A stretch of 64,000 nucleotides of DNA, taken from Flavobacterium swingsii. Its GTDB lineage: Bacteria; Bacteroidota; Bacteroidia; Flavobacteriales; Flavobacteriaceae. Numbering within the stretch: position 1 is the stretch's first letter; every line of letters begins with the position of its first letter. The notes below the pieces were generated by a model. That model did no database searches. It saw only the letters and a program-made list of their open reading frames with translations, and was not told the origin of the DNA. Both the position numbers and the translations under genes were made by a program. Positions 35,034 through 43,799 of the stretch are shown piece by piece. The DNA lies in contig NZ_FOJT01000004.1 of NCBI RefSeq assembly GCF_900111965.1, forward strand, positions 248,001 to 312,000, read 5' to 3'.

Positions 35034-35597
35034 ATGAAAAATTTAATCACAATTTTAGCTGGTGTTTTCTTAATGGTTTCTTGTAAAAAAGAAGAAACGA
35101 AGGATGTAAATGATGTAATTAATGAAGTAAAAGAGACTACGGAAGTAGTAGCTAAAGAAGGTTCAGGAAAAGTAATTCTTACTTGTAATAATAAAGAATT
35201 TGTTGCAGAAGGGGTATGTGGCGCTTTAGTGTCAATGGGTGAATTAGCAATTGCTGTGAAGGATAAAACAAATCCAGCCAAAGTTTTTACAATGACTTTT
35301 AATGGTGAAGGTTTTCCTGAAGACGGAAAGGTTTATAAAATTGAGTCTAAAGATTATTCTAAAGAAGGAAATGGTTCAGCAGATGAAGTTTCAGTAAGTT
35401 TTACAGAAGTTTTATCAAAAAAAATGAATTCTTGGGGTTCAGATAATGCAAAAGGGACTATTCAATTTGCATACAATGGGAACGAAGTAAAATGTATTCT
35501 TAAAAATATTGTATTAACGAGTGCAGAAATGTACAATGCAGACGATTTAAAATCTGACGGAACAGTTTCGGGTGAATTAACTTTTTTTAAAAATTAA
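35034..35597 (+). CDS. Lipoprotein, paralogue of the gene at 33446
   Basis: 187 residues from MKNLITILAGVFLMVSCKKEE (lipid Cys 17). It shares a layout with the 33446 product (CGALVS/CGWAV segments, AWNSKTTSGTL versus SWGSDNAKGTI, matching YKN/FKN ends). The start at 35034 is used because the in-frame region before it lies inside the preceding gene. Ten bases after that gene and six before the next, so co-transcribed. The function is unknown. Confidence 0.82.
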   Translation: MKNLITILAGVFLMVSCKKEETKDVNDVINEVKETTEVVAKEGSGKVILTCNNKEFVAEGVCGALVSMGELAIAVKDKTNPAKVFTMTFNGEGFPEDGKVYKIESKDYSKEGNGSADEVSVSFTEVLSKKMNSWGSDNAKGTIQFAYNGNEVKCILKNIVLTSAEMYNADDLKSDGTVSGELTFFKN

Positions 35598-35603
35598 ACA
35601 ATT

Positions 35604-36068
35604 ATGAAAACAATTAAAAAATTTTTTGTCATTACAATTTTATCAATTTTTGTAATTTCTTGTAGTAAGCCAGATGATGGAGCTATGGGGCCAACAGGAA
35701 CAGCTAATGTTATTTATAGCGATTGGGCTACGACGACCTTTACAAATGTTGGAGAATGGAAAGCAACAATTATTGCACCAAAAATCACTGAGGACATTGT
35801 TAACAAAGGAACGGTTTTAGTATATATGCGTGGTAATTCAAGTAATCCAGTTGCTGTTCCACTAAATTATGTAAATGGAAGTGATTATATTAGCATTATT
35901 TATGAAATTGGTCAAATTTACATATATTCTATGAATGATCGTAGTTCATACTCATTCCGCTACATCATTATTCCTGGTGGTGTTTCTGTTTCGGGTAAAA
36001 CAACACCGTCGGATTTTCAAAAAATGTCCTATAGTGAAGTTTGTAAAACACTAAATATTCCTGAATAA
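35604..36068 (+). CDS. Small lipoprotein with collagen-like GxxGPTG start
   Basis: 154 residues. Lipoprotein signal ends LSIFVISC (Cys about 20); DGAMGPTGTANVIYSDW follows, then a compact beta-rich domain. Members with this GPxG-ANVxYSxW start are frequent in Bacteroidota, but I know no function. It is third in the lipoprotein-OmpA operon and ends with an amphipathic segment KMSYSEVCKTLNIPE. Confidence 0.8.
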   Translation: MKTIKKFFVITILSIFVISCSKPDDGAMGPTGTANVIYSDWATTTFTNVGEWKATIIAPKITEDIVNKGTVLVYMRGNSSNPVAVPLNYVNGSDYISIIYEIGQIYIYSMNDRSSYSFRYIIIPGGVSVSGKTTPSDFQKMSYSEVCKTLNIPE

Positions 36069-36079
36069 ATTTTATTAGT

Positions 36080-37393
36080 ATGAAAACTATATTCATAATT
36101 ATTGTCGTACTCTTTTTTTCAGTGCAAAGTCAAGCTCAGTTTCTTAGAAAACTAGGTGATAAAGCTATTGAAGCAGCTGGAAGAACTGTAGAAAGAAAAG
36201 TAGAAGAAAAATCAGAAAAAACTACTGGTGATGCTTCTGATAAAGTGCTAAACCCGAAGAAAAAATCTTCTGGCGAAACGAATTCAAGTAAAGAAAATTC
36301 AAATGAACCTAAATCTAAAAAAGAAAAAACATCAAAAAAAGCTGAGGTAAAATCTGCAAAAGATTTCGTTCCTGGAAATAAAGTTTTAGTTTTTGAAGAT
36401 TTTTCACAAGATGCAATTGGCGATTTTCCTGTAAATTGGCTAACAAATAGTAGCGGTGAAGTAGTAACTATTTCAGGCACTCCGCAACGTTGGTTGAAAT
36501 TATCAAACAAAGGCGCTTTTACCATAACGGATATCAAACAATTACCAGAAAATTTCACGCTCGAATTTGAAGTGTATGTAAATGAAGGTTCGTTTTCGTT
36601 TTATTCATCGTATTTAAATGTTGGAATTGTTGAATCTAAAAAGAAAAATGATTACATCAAATGGGAAGAGTATGGAAATGGTAGCGAAGGTGTTTTTATG
36701 CGAATGTTTCCAACGGTAGCAGATGCCTTTCAAGAAGGAAAATTAGGTAGATCTGAAGTGAGAGTTTATTCAGAAGGAGAAAAAATTATAGGAAATGATT
36801 TAGATACGCCGGCTTTTAATTATACAAAGAATAATCATGTAAAAGTTCAAATTTGGAGACAAAAAAACCGACTTAGAATGTATATTGGTGATAAAAAAGT
36901 TTGGGATTTACCAAATGCGTTTCAACAAGTAAAATATAATAGTGTAGTGTTTTATATTCACGATTATCATAATGAAGAAGATAAATATTACATCTCAAAT
37001 TTCAGATTAGCTGAAGCAACTGGAGATACGAGACATAAATTATTAGAAACAGGAAGTTTTGTTACCAACGAAATTTTATTTGATTATGGTAAAGCAACAA
37101 TTAAACCGTCAAGTTCAAAAGTTATTGATGAAATTGGGACTGTTTTAAAAGACAATCCAAAAATTAAAGTTTCTATTTCTGGACATACAGATAGTGATGG
37201 CGATGAGAAGAAAAACTTGCAATTATCGGAACAACGAGCAATGGCGGTCAAAACCGAGTTGGTTCGAAAGTTTGATTTAAATGAAGATAACATTCAAATA
37301 TTTGGATTAGGAGAAACACAGCCTGTTTCAAAAAACAACACAGAAGAAGGTAAAAAACAAAACCGAAGAGTAGAATTTAAAATTATTAAATAG
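36080..37393 (+). CDS. OmpA-family outer-membrane protein
   Basis: 437 residues. A signal peptide (ending VQSQAQ) precedes a Lys/Ser/Glu-rich low-complexity linker (about 40-95), a lectin-like beta-sandwich (about 95-310; FEDFSQDAIGDFP start, typical of LamG-type folds) and a C-terminal OmpA peptidoglycan-binding domain (ILFDYGKATIKPSS near 335, SGHTDSDGDEKKNLQLSEQRA near 370). It probably ties the outer membrane to peptidoglycan. Last gene of the putative LytTR-controlled operon, with a terminator. Confidence 0.9.
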   Translation: MKTIFIIIVVLFFSVQSQAQFLRKLGDKAIEAAGRTVERKVEEKSEKTTGDASDKVLNPKKKSSGETNSSKENSNEPKSKKEKTSKKAEVKSAKDFVPGNKVLVFEDFSQDAIGDFPVNWLTNSSGEVVTISGTPQRWLKLSNKGAFTITDIKQLPENFTLEFEVYVNEGSFSFYSSYLNVGIVESKKKNDYIKWEEYGNGSEGVFMRMFPTVADAFQEGKLGRSEVRVYSEGEKIIGNDLDTPAFNYTKNNHVKVQIWRQKNRLRMYIGDKKVWDLPNAFQQVKYNSVVFYIHDYHNEEDKYYISNFRLAEATGDTRHKLLETGSFVTNEILFDYGKATIKPSSSKVIDEIGTVLKDNPKIKVSISGHTDSDGDEKKNLQLSEQRAMAVKTELVRKFDLNEDNIQIFGLGETQPVSKNNTEEGKKQNRRVEFKIIK

Positions 37394-37410
37394 CAATTAG
37401 TTTTTTACAG

Positions 37411-37439
37411 AAGGTTCAACGAAAGTTGGACCTTTTTTA
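37411..37439 (+). terminator. Terminator of the lipoprotein-OmpA operon
   Basis: The stem AAGGTTCAAC / GTTGGACCTT with a GAAA loop is followed by T residues. Confidence 0.88.
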
Positions 37440-37463
37440 TGATTTAGTTTAGAAATTTCCAAT

Positions 37464-37471
37464 TATATTTG
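37464..37471 (+). promoter_or_regulatory. -7 box abutting the DUF58 start codon
   Basis: TATATTTG fits TAnnTTTG and ends 4 bases before the ATG at 37476, predicting a leaderless transcript. Confidence 0.6.
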
Positions 37472-37475
37472 ATGT

Positions 37476-38402
37476 ATGAATATAGACGACCAAATAGCAA
37501 AAATATCCAGTTTTCAGCATCTCGAACTACTAGCCAACCAAATCGTAGAAGGCTTTATTTCCGGAATGCACAAAAGTCCGTTTCATGGTTTTTCTGCCGA
37601 ATTTGCGGAACATAAAACTTATAATTCAGGCGAAAGCACCAAGCATATTGACTGGAAATTGTTTGCTAAAAGCGATCGTTTGTATACTAAAAAGTACGAA
37701 GAAGAAACCAATTTGCGTTGCCATCTTATTATAGACAATTCGTCGTCGATGCATTATCCTAAACTAAAAGAAAATCAGTTTTTTTATGAAAATAAAATCG
37801 GATTTTCGGTTTTGGCATCGGCAGTTTTAATGAAATTACTCAAAAAACAACGCGACGCTGTTGGATTAAGCATTTTCTCTGATACTTACGAATATTACGC
37901 TTCCGAAAAAGGAAGTGAACGTCACCATCGCATGTTATTAAATAAACTAGAAAACGCACTGCAAACACCAAAAGAAACCAAACAAACCGACGCGATTACT
38001 TTCCTGCATCAAATTGCCGAAAAAATGCACCGTCGCTCGATGATTGTCCTTTTTACCGATATGTTTCAAGGAGAAGACGATGAGCGCTTGTTTAAAGCTT
38101 TACAACACCTAAAACATAACAAGCACAAAGTGGTTTTGTTTCACGTTATTGATAAAAAGACAGAGCTAAATCTTGATTATGATAACGCACCACGTAAATT
38201 TATTGACCTAGAAACAGGTGATGAGGTAAACCTTTTTGCCGAAAATATAAAAAATGACTACGAAAAAGCAGTAAATAATTACTTCGAAAAAGTAGCAAAC
38301 ACCTGTTCTTTGTATAAAATAAAGTACGTTCCTGTCTCTGTCAATGAAAATTTCGAAAAAATAATGACAACGTATCTAGTTGAAAAACAAAAATTTGGCT
38401 AA
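37476..38402 (+). CDS. DUF58 domain protein
   Basis: 308 residues. GESTKHIDWKLFAKSDRLYTKKYEEE (positions about 48-73) is the DUF58 core, followed by a von Willebrand-A-like region with DNSSSMHYP (MIDAS-type DxSxS) near 87. Family members are usually encoded with MoxR ATPases and act in protein assembly or chaperoning; no MoxR gene is adjacent here. A single-gene transcript starting at or near the ATG is predicted. Confidence 0.9.
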   Translation: MNIDDQIAKISSFQHLELLANQIVEGFISGMHKSPFHGFSAEFAEHKTYNSGESTKHIDWKLFAKSDRLYTKKYEEETNLRCHLIIDNSSSMHYPKLKENQFFYENKIGFSVLASAVLMKLLKKQRDAVGLSIFSDTYEYYASEKGSERHHRMLLNKLENALQTPKETKQTDAITFLHQIAEKMHRRSMIVLFTDMFQGEDDERLFKALQHLKHNKHKVVLFHVIDKKTELNLDYDNAPRKFIDLETGDEVNLFAENIKNDYEKAVNNYFEKVANTCSLYKIKYVPVSVNENFEKIMTTYLVEKQKFG

Positions 38403-38440
38403 TATGCGAAATAAAATTTCAAAAATATTTCAAAAAACAT

Positions 38441-38470
38441 TTGCGCAAGTTAAAAAACATTGTATCTTTG
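38441..38470 (+). promoter_or_regulatory. Promoter of tRNA-Asp
   Basis: TTG (38441-38443) and TATCTTTG (38463-38470) are separated by 19 bases, a full match to the Flavobacterium TTG-N17-23-TAnnTTTG promoter, 18 bases before the tRNA. Confidence 0.75.
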
Positions 38471-38488
38471 CAACCGCAATTAAGCAGA

Positions 38489-38562
38489 GGTTTGGTAGTT
38501 CAGTTGGTTAGAATACGTGCCTGTCACGCACGGGGTCGCGGGTTCGAGTCCCGTCCAGACCG
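38489..38562 (+). tRNA. tRNA-Asp, anticodon GTC
   Basis: 74 bases. Acceptor stem GGTTTGG with CCAGACC, D-loop AGTTCAGTTGGTTAGAAT, anticodon loop CTGTCAC giving GTC, T-arm CGGGTTCGAGTCCCG, discriminator G. No CCA is encoded. It reads GAC/GAU. Confidence 0.97.
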
Positions 38563-38571
38563 CTAATTGGG

Positions 38572-38600
38572 AAAGGTTTCTAGAAATAGAAACCTTTTTT
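38572..38600 (+). terminator. Terminator of tRNA-Asp
   Basis: The stem AAAGGTTTCT / AGAAACCTTT and T tract begin 10 bases after the tRNA. Confidence 0.88.
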
Positions 38601-38722
38601 GCCCAATAAAGGTTTTTAAGATTAGTTGTGTTGTTTAAGCTATGGCTTTGTAACCCATAGCACGTTTAGTAATTTCGTCCTTAAAGAGGAAATGAAAAAC
38701 AGGTTTAGTAGTTAGACCAATG

Positions 38723-38756
38723 AAAAGCTTTTCACTTTATTGTGAATGGCTTTTTT
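38723..38756 (+). terminator. Imperfect terminator-like hairpin
   Basis: The stem AAAAGCTTTTCAC / GTGAATGGCTTTTT (two mismatches) with a TTTATT loop and T tract. No gene was recognised between the tRNA-Asp terminator and the DUF456 stop; the rest of that 240-base stretch shows nothing but a short repeated AAAAAAGGCACACT. Confidence 0.55.
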
Positions 38757-38839
38757 GTTTTTACAGAAGTTTCTACTTCAAAAAAAGGCACACTTTTAGG
38801 CATACCCAAAATAAAAAAAGGCACACTACTTTTAATCTC

Positions 38840-39346
38840 TTATCCAAATAATTTTCCTGCGTTTTGCCAAGTCACGTATATAAATGTGCCTAAAAACAGC
38901 ATGCAAACCATAAATTTCATAAAAGTAGAAGCCAGAAAACCTAGCAATGAACCTGTAGCTGCTTTTAAAGCTCGTTTTTTGTCCTGAGAATTATAAATCA
39001 TTTCGCCTAAAAAAGCTCCTAGAAAAGCCCCAATAACAAAGCCAAAAGGAATAGGAATAAACAACAAACCTAAAATGAGTCCAATGTTTGTTCCCCAAAT
39101 TCCATAAGAACTACCGCCAAATTTTTTCGTTCCTTTCGATGGAATTACATAATCTAAAACCGAAATAATAATAGTTAATGCCAGCGTAAATCCAAGAATC
39201 CAGTAATTGTTAGGAACGGCATTTGTCAGATACAATAATAACAATCCAACCCAACTAACGCTTGGGCCAGGTAAAACGGGTAAAAAACTACCAAAAACGC
39301 CTATAATAACACAAATAAAACCCATAAGGAATAATAAAGTATCCAT
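38840..39346 (-). CDS. DUF456 membrane protein
   Basis: 168 residues, five or six hydrophobic segments. It starts LLFLMGFICVIIGVFGSFLPVLPGP and contains YGIWGTNIGLILGLLF and the glycine-rich GAFLGAFLGEMI, typical of DUF456, whose role is unknown. It is an inner-membrane protein. It is divergent from the lipoprotein gene that starts at 39416. Confidence 0.88.
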   Translation of the reverse strand: MDTLLFLMGFICVIIGVFGSFLPVLPGPSVSWVGLLLLYLTNAVPNNYWILGFTLALTIIISVLDYVIPSKGTKKFGGSSYGIWGTNIGLILGLLFIPIPFGFVIGAFLGAFLGEMIYNSQDKKRALKAATGSLLGFLASTFMKFMVCMLFLGTFIYVTWQNAGKLFG

Positions 39347-39415
39347 AAATTAAATTTCACTATTTTTGAAAAATAAAATTACACAATAAACCCTAACGAT
39401 TTACACCGTTTGTAG

Positions 39416-39889
39416 ATGAAAAAATTAATAATAATACTTTTTTTGGCTTCTATTTTTCAAGGTTGTCAGTATTTTGAGAAAAATGTACCAGTCAAAGAAG
39501 ATTTGCTTCAGCAGGAATTAAAAAAAATAAATTGGGATGAAGTCGATGATTTTCCGAGCACAACTCAATGCGATTCTATCAATGATAAAATAGCCAGAAA
39601 ACAATGTTTTTTCGATTTTGTAACAAACAATATTCAAGAAAAATTAATTCAGGATTCTATCAAAATCTTATTCCCAAAAATCGACACTATTCCTCTAAAA
39701 ATCACGGTTTTTGCTAATGCTAAGATGCAATTTGAACCCAATCTCACCAAATATAATATGGTTTATGACGCAACAAGATTAGATAGTATATTACAGTCAA
39801 AACTATCAGATTTTCCAGCTGTAGAGCCAGCTATAAAAAGAGGAATAAAAGTAAAATCACAGTTCGTTTTACCAATAATTTTAAAATAA
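39416..39889 (+). CDS. Lipoprotein of unknown function
   Basis: 157 residues. A signal (LFLASIFQGC, Cys about 17) precedes a Glu/Lys region, WDEVDDFPSTTQCDSINDKIARKQC with a Cys pair, and IDTIPLKITVFANAKMQFEPN. The Cys-containing motif and the IDTIPL segment resemble parts of TonB C-terminal domains, but the match is too weak to assign. Probably a secreted lipoprotein. Confidence 0.72.
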   Translation: MKKLIIILFLASIFQGCQYFEKNVPVKEDLLQQELKKINWDEVDDFPSTTQCDSINDKIARKQCFFDFVTNNIQEKLIQDSIKILFPKIDTIPLKITVFANAKMQFEPNLTKYNMVYDATRLDSILQSKLSDFPAVEPAIKRGIKVKSQFVLPIILK

Positions 39890-39894
39890 ATTTT

Positions 39895-40006
39895 TAGGAG
39901 CTATTTCCTGCTTCCCGATAGCTATCGGGACACTCTATCTTTTTCTTGTCTCGTTCCAAAAAACGAGACAAGAAAAAGGATGCCGTTTCCATCAGGGCTA
40001 GGGCAT
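39895..40006 (-). repeat. Dispersed intergenic repeat, copy 3 (reversed)
   Basis: Begins TTAGGAGCTATTTCCTGC and ends CATCAGGGCTAGGGCAT. It carries CCCGATAGCTATCGGG and TTGTCTCGTT / AACGAGACAA inner palindromes, and lies between two convergent genes where it could also end transcription. Confidence 0.8.
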
Positions 40007-40024
40007 TCCGGTTTTTAGGAATAT

Positions 40025-41137
40025 TTATTTTTTAAAACTTCTTCCCTTCCAACTATAACTTCCAAAAAAAGAATAAAATCCAACCGAAACACAAAACAAT
40101 GGATATAACAAACTACCAAATAAAACGTAGTTTAAACGTGTTTTAAAAAAAGAACTGGTTTTATAAAGCAAAACGAAATCAACAAGAAATTTTGAGAATA
40201 GGAGTAACACAAAATAATCTGTATTAATCATCCCCAAGAGCAGAAAACAAAAGCTCAGAATCCAAAAAAGATTCATTACCAAAACAGAAATGCCCAATTG
40301 TTTGCTGTACAAACTATTATAATTTCCAGTTTTACTAGCCCAGCGAACTCTTTGGTTAAACAAATCTTTCCAAGTTTTTTCCGTTTTTGTTTGTACAATT
40401 GCCACTTCCGATTTTAAGAAATAAACATTGTTTCGGTCTTTCATAATTGCTTTTTGCAATAAGAAAACATCATCGCCACTCGCAACTTTATCATTTCCAT
40501 CAAAACCATTTAGTTCGTGAAAAAATGTTTTTTGGTAGCAAAAGTTAGCGCCATTACACATAAATGCTTGTTTGTTTCCAAAACTTCCAATCGTTGTCCC
40601 TTGCAAACTCAAAAAATCTAATTGCTGAAAAGCATCTAAAAAACCATTCTTTTTTTTGTAAAAAACACCAGCAGCAATCATTTTAGGATTGTTTTTCTGG
40701 ATAAATGCATCAAAGGTGGCGAGCCAATTGGGTTGAACCAAACAATCGGCATCGGTGGTAATAATCCAATCATTTTTCGCAATCGATATTGCCGTATTTA
40801 TAGCGTCTTTTTTTGGAGAATTTGTTTTTCTAATATTGTCAATTAGCGTAATCTGAAGAAATCTAAAATCTAAAATCTGAAATCTAAAATCTGACTCATC
40901 ATCAACTAAAATCACTTCAAACAAATCATTCGGATAATTTAATTTTTCGATTGACGACAAAAGCTTTGGCAAGTTTTCCTGCTCATTTCTAAACGGAATA
41001 ATAATCGAAAATTTGGTTTTTGGCTTTAAATTTTCATTTTCAAAAGATTTCACTTTCGTAAATCCATAAATCAACCAAATGATATTCAGTAAATACCAAA
41101 TCGTAATACAAACAAAAAGACAACTTACGATTTCCAT
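40025..41137 (-). CDS. Family 2 glycosyltransferase, with heptamer array in frame
   Basis: 370 residues. An N-terminal transmembrane helix (LFVCITIWYLLNIIWLIYGF) precedes the GT2 domain (IIPFRNEQENLPKLL, VILVDDESD, ITTDADCLVQPNWL, QRVRWASKTGNYN with QxxRW), and the C-terminus has three to four hydrophobic segments. It is a processive-type membrane glycosyltransferase making an unknown polysaccharide. Directly after VDDES lies DFRFQILDFRF, encoded by five 7-base units, an extra loop relative to the family; loss or gain of one unit would shift the frame. It overlaps the upstream membrane-protein gene by 13 bases. Confidence 0.88.
   Translation of the reverse strand: MEIVSCLFVCITIWYLLNIIWLIYGFTKVKSFENENLKPKTKFSIIIPFRNEQENLPKLLSSIEKLNYPNDLFEVILVDDESDFRFQILDFRFLQITLIDNIRKTNSPKKDAINTAISIAKNDWIITTDADCLVQPNWLATFDAFIQKNNPKMIAAGVFYKKKNGFLDAFQQLDFLSLQGTTIGSFGNKQAFMCNGANFCYQKTFFHELNGFDGNDKVASGDDVFLLQKAIMKDRNNVYFLKSEVAIVQTKTEKTWKDLFNQRVRWASKTGNYNSLYSKQLGISVLVMNLFWILSFCFLLLGMINTDYFVLLLFSKFLVDFVLLYKTSSFFKTRLNYVLFGSLLYPLFCVSVGFYSFFGSYSWKGRSFKK
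40861..40894. repeat. Heptamer tandem array inside the glycosyltransferase gene
   Basis: Five units (ATCTAAA twice, ATCTGAA, ATCTAAA, ATCTGAC). The unit length is not a multiple of three, so a change in unit number would shift the reading frame. Confidence 0.75.
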
Positions 41138-42051
41138 TGTGGTTTGAAATTTAAAACATAAAAACTACCAATAATCACAGGAATTACCACATTTAGAAAC
41201 CACATAAGTGTCGTTACAAAAACAACTATCCATTCGTTTACGCCCAATAAAGAGAAAAAATAAACGGCGACACTGCCTTTTACAGCAAAGTCTAAAAACT
41301 GAAAACTAGGCAGTGCTGAAGCCAAAAAGTAAACGGTTACAATGGTTGCCATTAGTGTAAAATAAGGCAAATGAACATCGAAAGCGATAAACAAAAAATA
41401 ATATTGATGCGAAAATATAAGGTAACGAGCGATTCCCAACAAAGTGTTTTTTTGGTGAATGTTTTTCGGAATTTTGTTCAACTTTTCTATGAATTTCGAA
41501 ACAGAATATCCTTTAATATCGATTTTTTTTGTAAAAAAAGCTACGCTCAAAAACCCAAAGGCTAGAGCCAAAATAACCAAAACCCAAAACGTATAACCTA
41601 AAAGCAAAAGACCAATTGTTCCTAAAATAACCGTCAAAATTAATTGTATTCCGTTGCAAAGAAGGTTAAGGAACACAATTTTTTTGGCTTTATTTTTTTC
41701 GAAATACAAAGTCTTTCCTGCATATTCTCCAATACCGTTTGGTGTAAAAATCCCAGCAGTAAGTGAAGCTAAAACTTGTTTAGTAGCTTCACCAATAGTA
41801 ATTATTTTGAAAGAAGAAACTAAATTTTGCCATTTCAAAATTTCAAGAAAACGATTGGCAAAACTCAAAAATAATATAAAAAGGATTCCGCCAACAGATT
41901 GATTTTTTTTAAACAAAAAAATAAATTTATTCCAATCTAACTTGTCGTTGGTTGCTAATTGTTCATAAATAAAATAAAATGCGCCAACAACAATCAAAAG
42001 TTTGATGGCAAGTATGAGGAATTGTTTAGCTTTGTGAGAAATTGAAATCAT
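41125..42051 (-). CDS. Lysylphosphatidylglycerol synthase-like flippase domain (UPF0104)
   Basis: 308 residues with about eight transmembrane segments. FTPNGIGEYAGKTLYFEK (about 100-117) is the family marker (P-x-G-x-G-E). It lacks the C-terminal catalytic domain of MprF, so it is a UPF0104 membrane half. Such proteins are linked to lipid or polysaccharide translocation. It overlaps the glycosyltransferase gene by 13 bases; the two may build one glycolipid or polysaccharide. Confidence 0.88.
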   Translation of the reverse strand: MISISHKAKQFLILAIKLLIVVGAFYFIYEQLATNDKLDWNKFIFLFKKNQSVGGILFILFLSFANRFLEILKWQNLVSSFKIITIGEATKQVLASLTAGIFTPNGIGEYAGKTLYFEKNKAKKIVFLNLLCNGIQLILTVILGTIGLLLLGYTFWVLVILALAFGFLSVAFFTKKIDIKGYSVSKFIEKLNKIPKNIHQKNTLLGIARYLIFSHQYYFLFIAFDVHLPYFTLMATIVTVYFLASALPSFQFLDFAVKGSVAVYFFSLLGVNEWIVVFVTTLMWFLNVVIPVIIGSFYVLNFKPQWKS

Positions 42052-42068
42052 TGGTGCAAAGAAACAAA

Positions 42069-42096
42069 ACTTTGAACTTTAAACTTTAAACTTTCA
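42069..42096. repeat. Heptamer tandem array before ruvC
   Basis: Four units (ACTTTGA, ACTTTAA, ACTTTAA, ACTTTCA) end 9 bases before the ruvC start codon. Confidence 0.65.
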
Positions 42097-42105
42097 AATA
42101 AAACA

Positions 42106-42660
42106 TTGGCAAACGAACGTATCATATTAGGAATCGATCCAGGAACGACCATTATGGGTTTCGGACTCATAAAAGTCATTAATAAAAAAATGGAGTTTCT
42201 GCAACTCAACGAATTAATTCTAAGTAAATACGACAACCATTATCAGAAACTAAAAGTGATTTTCGAACGCACTATCGAATTAATCGACACACATAATCCT
42301 GACGAAATTGCTATTGAAGCACCGTTCTTTGGAAAAAATGTACAATCGATGCTCAAGTTAGGACGAGCGCAAGGAGTTGCTATGGCAGCAGGACTTTCTA
42401 GAGATATTCCCATTACCGAATACGAACCCAAGAAAATAAAAATGGCGATTACCGGGAACGGTAATGCCAGCAAAGAACAAGTGGCGAAAATGCTACAACA
42501 ATTGTTAGGACTAAAAGAATTACCCAAAAATCTCGATAGTACCGATGGTTTGGCGGCAGCAGTTTGTCATTTTTTCAACTCTGGAAAAGTAGTTGGCACC
42601 ACAAGTTATACAGGTTGGGACGCTTTTGTAAAGCAGAATGAAGAACGAGTAAAAAAATAA
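42106..42660 (+). CDS. ruvC: Holliday junction resolvase RuvC
   Basis: 184 residues. [14 protein letters not shown] (about 7-20) holds the first catalytic Asp, [10 protein letters not shown] (about 68-77) the Glu, and [12 protein letters not shown] (about 145-156) the last acidic residues. It cleaves Holliday junctions in recombination repair. Translation must start at TTG (42106): no ATG or GTG precedes the conserved N-terminus in this frame. It lies 2 bases upstream of hemW, which also starts with TTG. Confidence 0.95.
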   Translation: MANERIILGIDPGTTIMGFGLIKVINKKMEFLQLNELILSKYDNHYQKLKVIFERTIELIDTHNPDEIAIEAPFFGKNVQSMLKLGRAQGVAMAAGLSRDIPITEYEPKKIKMAITGNGNASKEQVAKMLQQLLGLKELPKNLDSTDGLAAAVCHFFNSGKVVGTTSYTGWDAFVKQNEERVKK

Positions 42661-42662
42661 TT

Positions 42663-43796
42663 TTGGCTGGAATTTACATACATATTCCTTTTTGCAAGCA
42701 AGCTTGTCATTATTGCGATTTTCATTTTTCGACTTCGTTGAAAAAGAAAGACGAAATGGTTTTGGCTATTGCCAAAGAAATCGCGATGCGCAAAAATGAG
42801 TTTGAAAATGAAACGGTAGAAACTATTTATTTCGGTGGCGGAACACCAAGTATTCTAGAAATTTCAGATTTAAAGTTTTTGATTGATGAAGTTTATAAGC
42901 ATTATAATATTGCTGAAAATCCTGAAATTACCATCGAAGCCAATCCTGATGATTTGTCCGAAGAGCGAATTATCGAATTATCAAAAACACCAATAAATAG
43001 ATTAAGCATAGGAATTCAATCTTTTTTTGAAGAAGATTTACAACTGATGAATCGGGCTCATAATTCGGAGGAAGCCAAAAAATGTTTAGAAATTGCTACA
43101 CAATATTTCGATAATATTTCGGTCGATTTAATATACGGGACGCCAGGTATGAATAACGAAAGATGGTTGCAAAATATTCAAACTGCCTTAAATTTAAATA
43201 TTCCACACATTTCGAGTTACGCTTTAACGATCGAACCCAAAACAGCTTTGCATAAATTTATTAAAGACGGAATTATTCCGCAACCTGATGATGCTGTGGC
43301 GCACGAGCAATTTTTAATTCTGGTTGATACTTTAGAAAAAAGTAAATTCATTCATTATGAGCTGTCTAATTTTGGGAAAGAAAATTATTTTTCCAGAAAC
43401 AATTCGGCGTATTGGTTGGGCAAAAAATACATAGGAATTGGTCCGTCTGCGCACAGTTATGACGGAAAAAATCGCAGCTGGAATGTATCTAACAATGCTG
43501 TTTATTTAAAATCAATTTCTGAAAATCAATTGGCATTAGAAACCGAAACTTTGTCAGAAACTGACAGATACAACGAATATGTAATGACTGGTTTGCGCAC
43601 TATTTGGGGCGTTTCTTTAAATAAACTTGAAAACGAATTTGGAGAGAAGTATCTCAAATATCTCATTCAAAATGCACAAAAACACTTAGATAACGGAAAA
43701 CTTATTTTAGAAAATAATATTTTACGAACAACCAGAAAAGGAAAATTCTTTTGTGACGGAATTGCATCAGACTTATTTTGGTTAAATTTGGAGTAA
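42663..43796 (+). CDS. hemW: HemW-type radical SAM protein
   Basis: 377 residues. GIYIHIPFCKQACHYCDFHFS (from residue 3) carries the CxxxCxxC iron-sulfur motif; IYFGGGTPSIL and SIGIQSFFEEDL follow, and the C-terminal HemN_C domain is complete. It resembles coproporphyrinogen dehydrogenase (HemN) but lacks its extra N-terminal segment; HemW is thought to be a haem chaperone. Start codon TTG at 42663. It follows ruvC by 2 bases; a mobile element follows immediately. Confidence 0.93.
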   Translation: MAGIYIHIPFCKQACHYCDFHFSTSLKKKDEMVLAIAKEIAMRKNEFENETVETIYFGGGTPSILEISDLKFLIDEVYKHYNIAENPEITIEANPDDLSEERIIELSKTPINRLSIGIQSFFEEDLQLMNRAHNSEEAKKCLEIATQYFDNISVDLIYGTPGMNNERWLQNIQTALNLNIPHISSYALTIEPKTALHKFIKDGIIPQPDDAVAHEQFLILVDTLEKSKFIHYELSNFGKENYFSRNNSAYWLGKKYIGIGPSAHSYDGKNRSWNVSNNAVYLKSISENQLALETETLSETDRYNEYVMTGLRTIWGVSLNKLENEFGEKYLKYLIQNAQKHLDNGKLILENNILRTTRKGKFFCDGIASDLFWLNLE

Positions 43797-43799
43797 GCT

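Noticed and set aside
38779..38832. Direct repeat AAAAAAGGCACACT as a target-site duplication
   Set aside because: The two copies are only about 35 bases apart with no element between them; probably chance or a local duplication.
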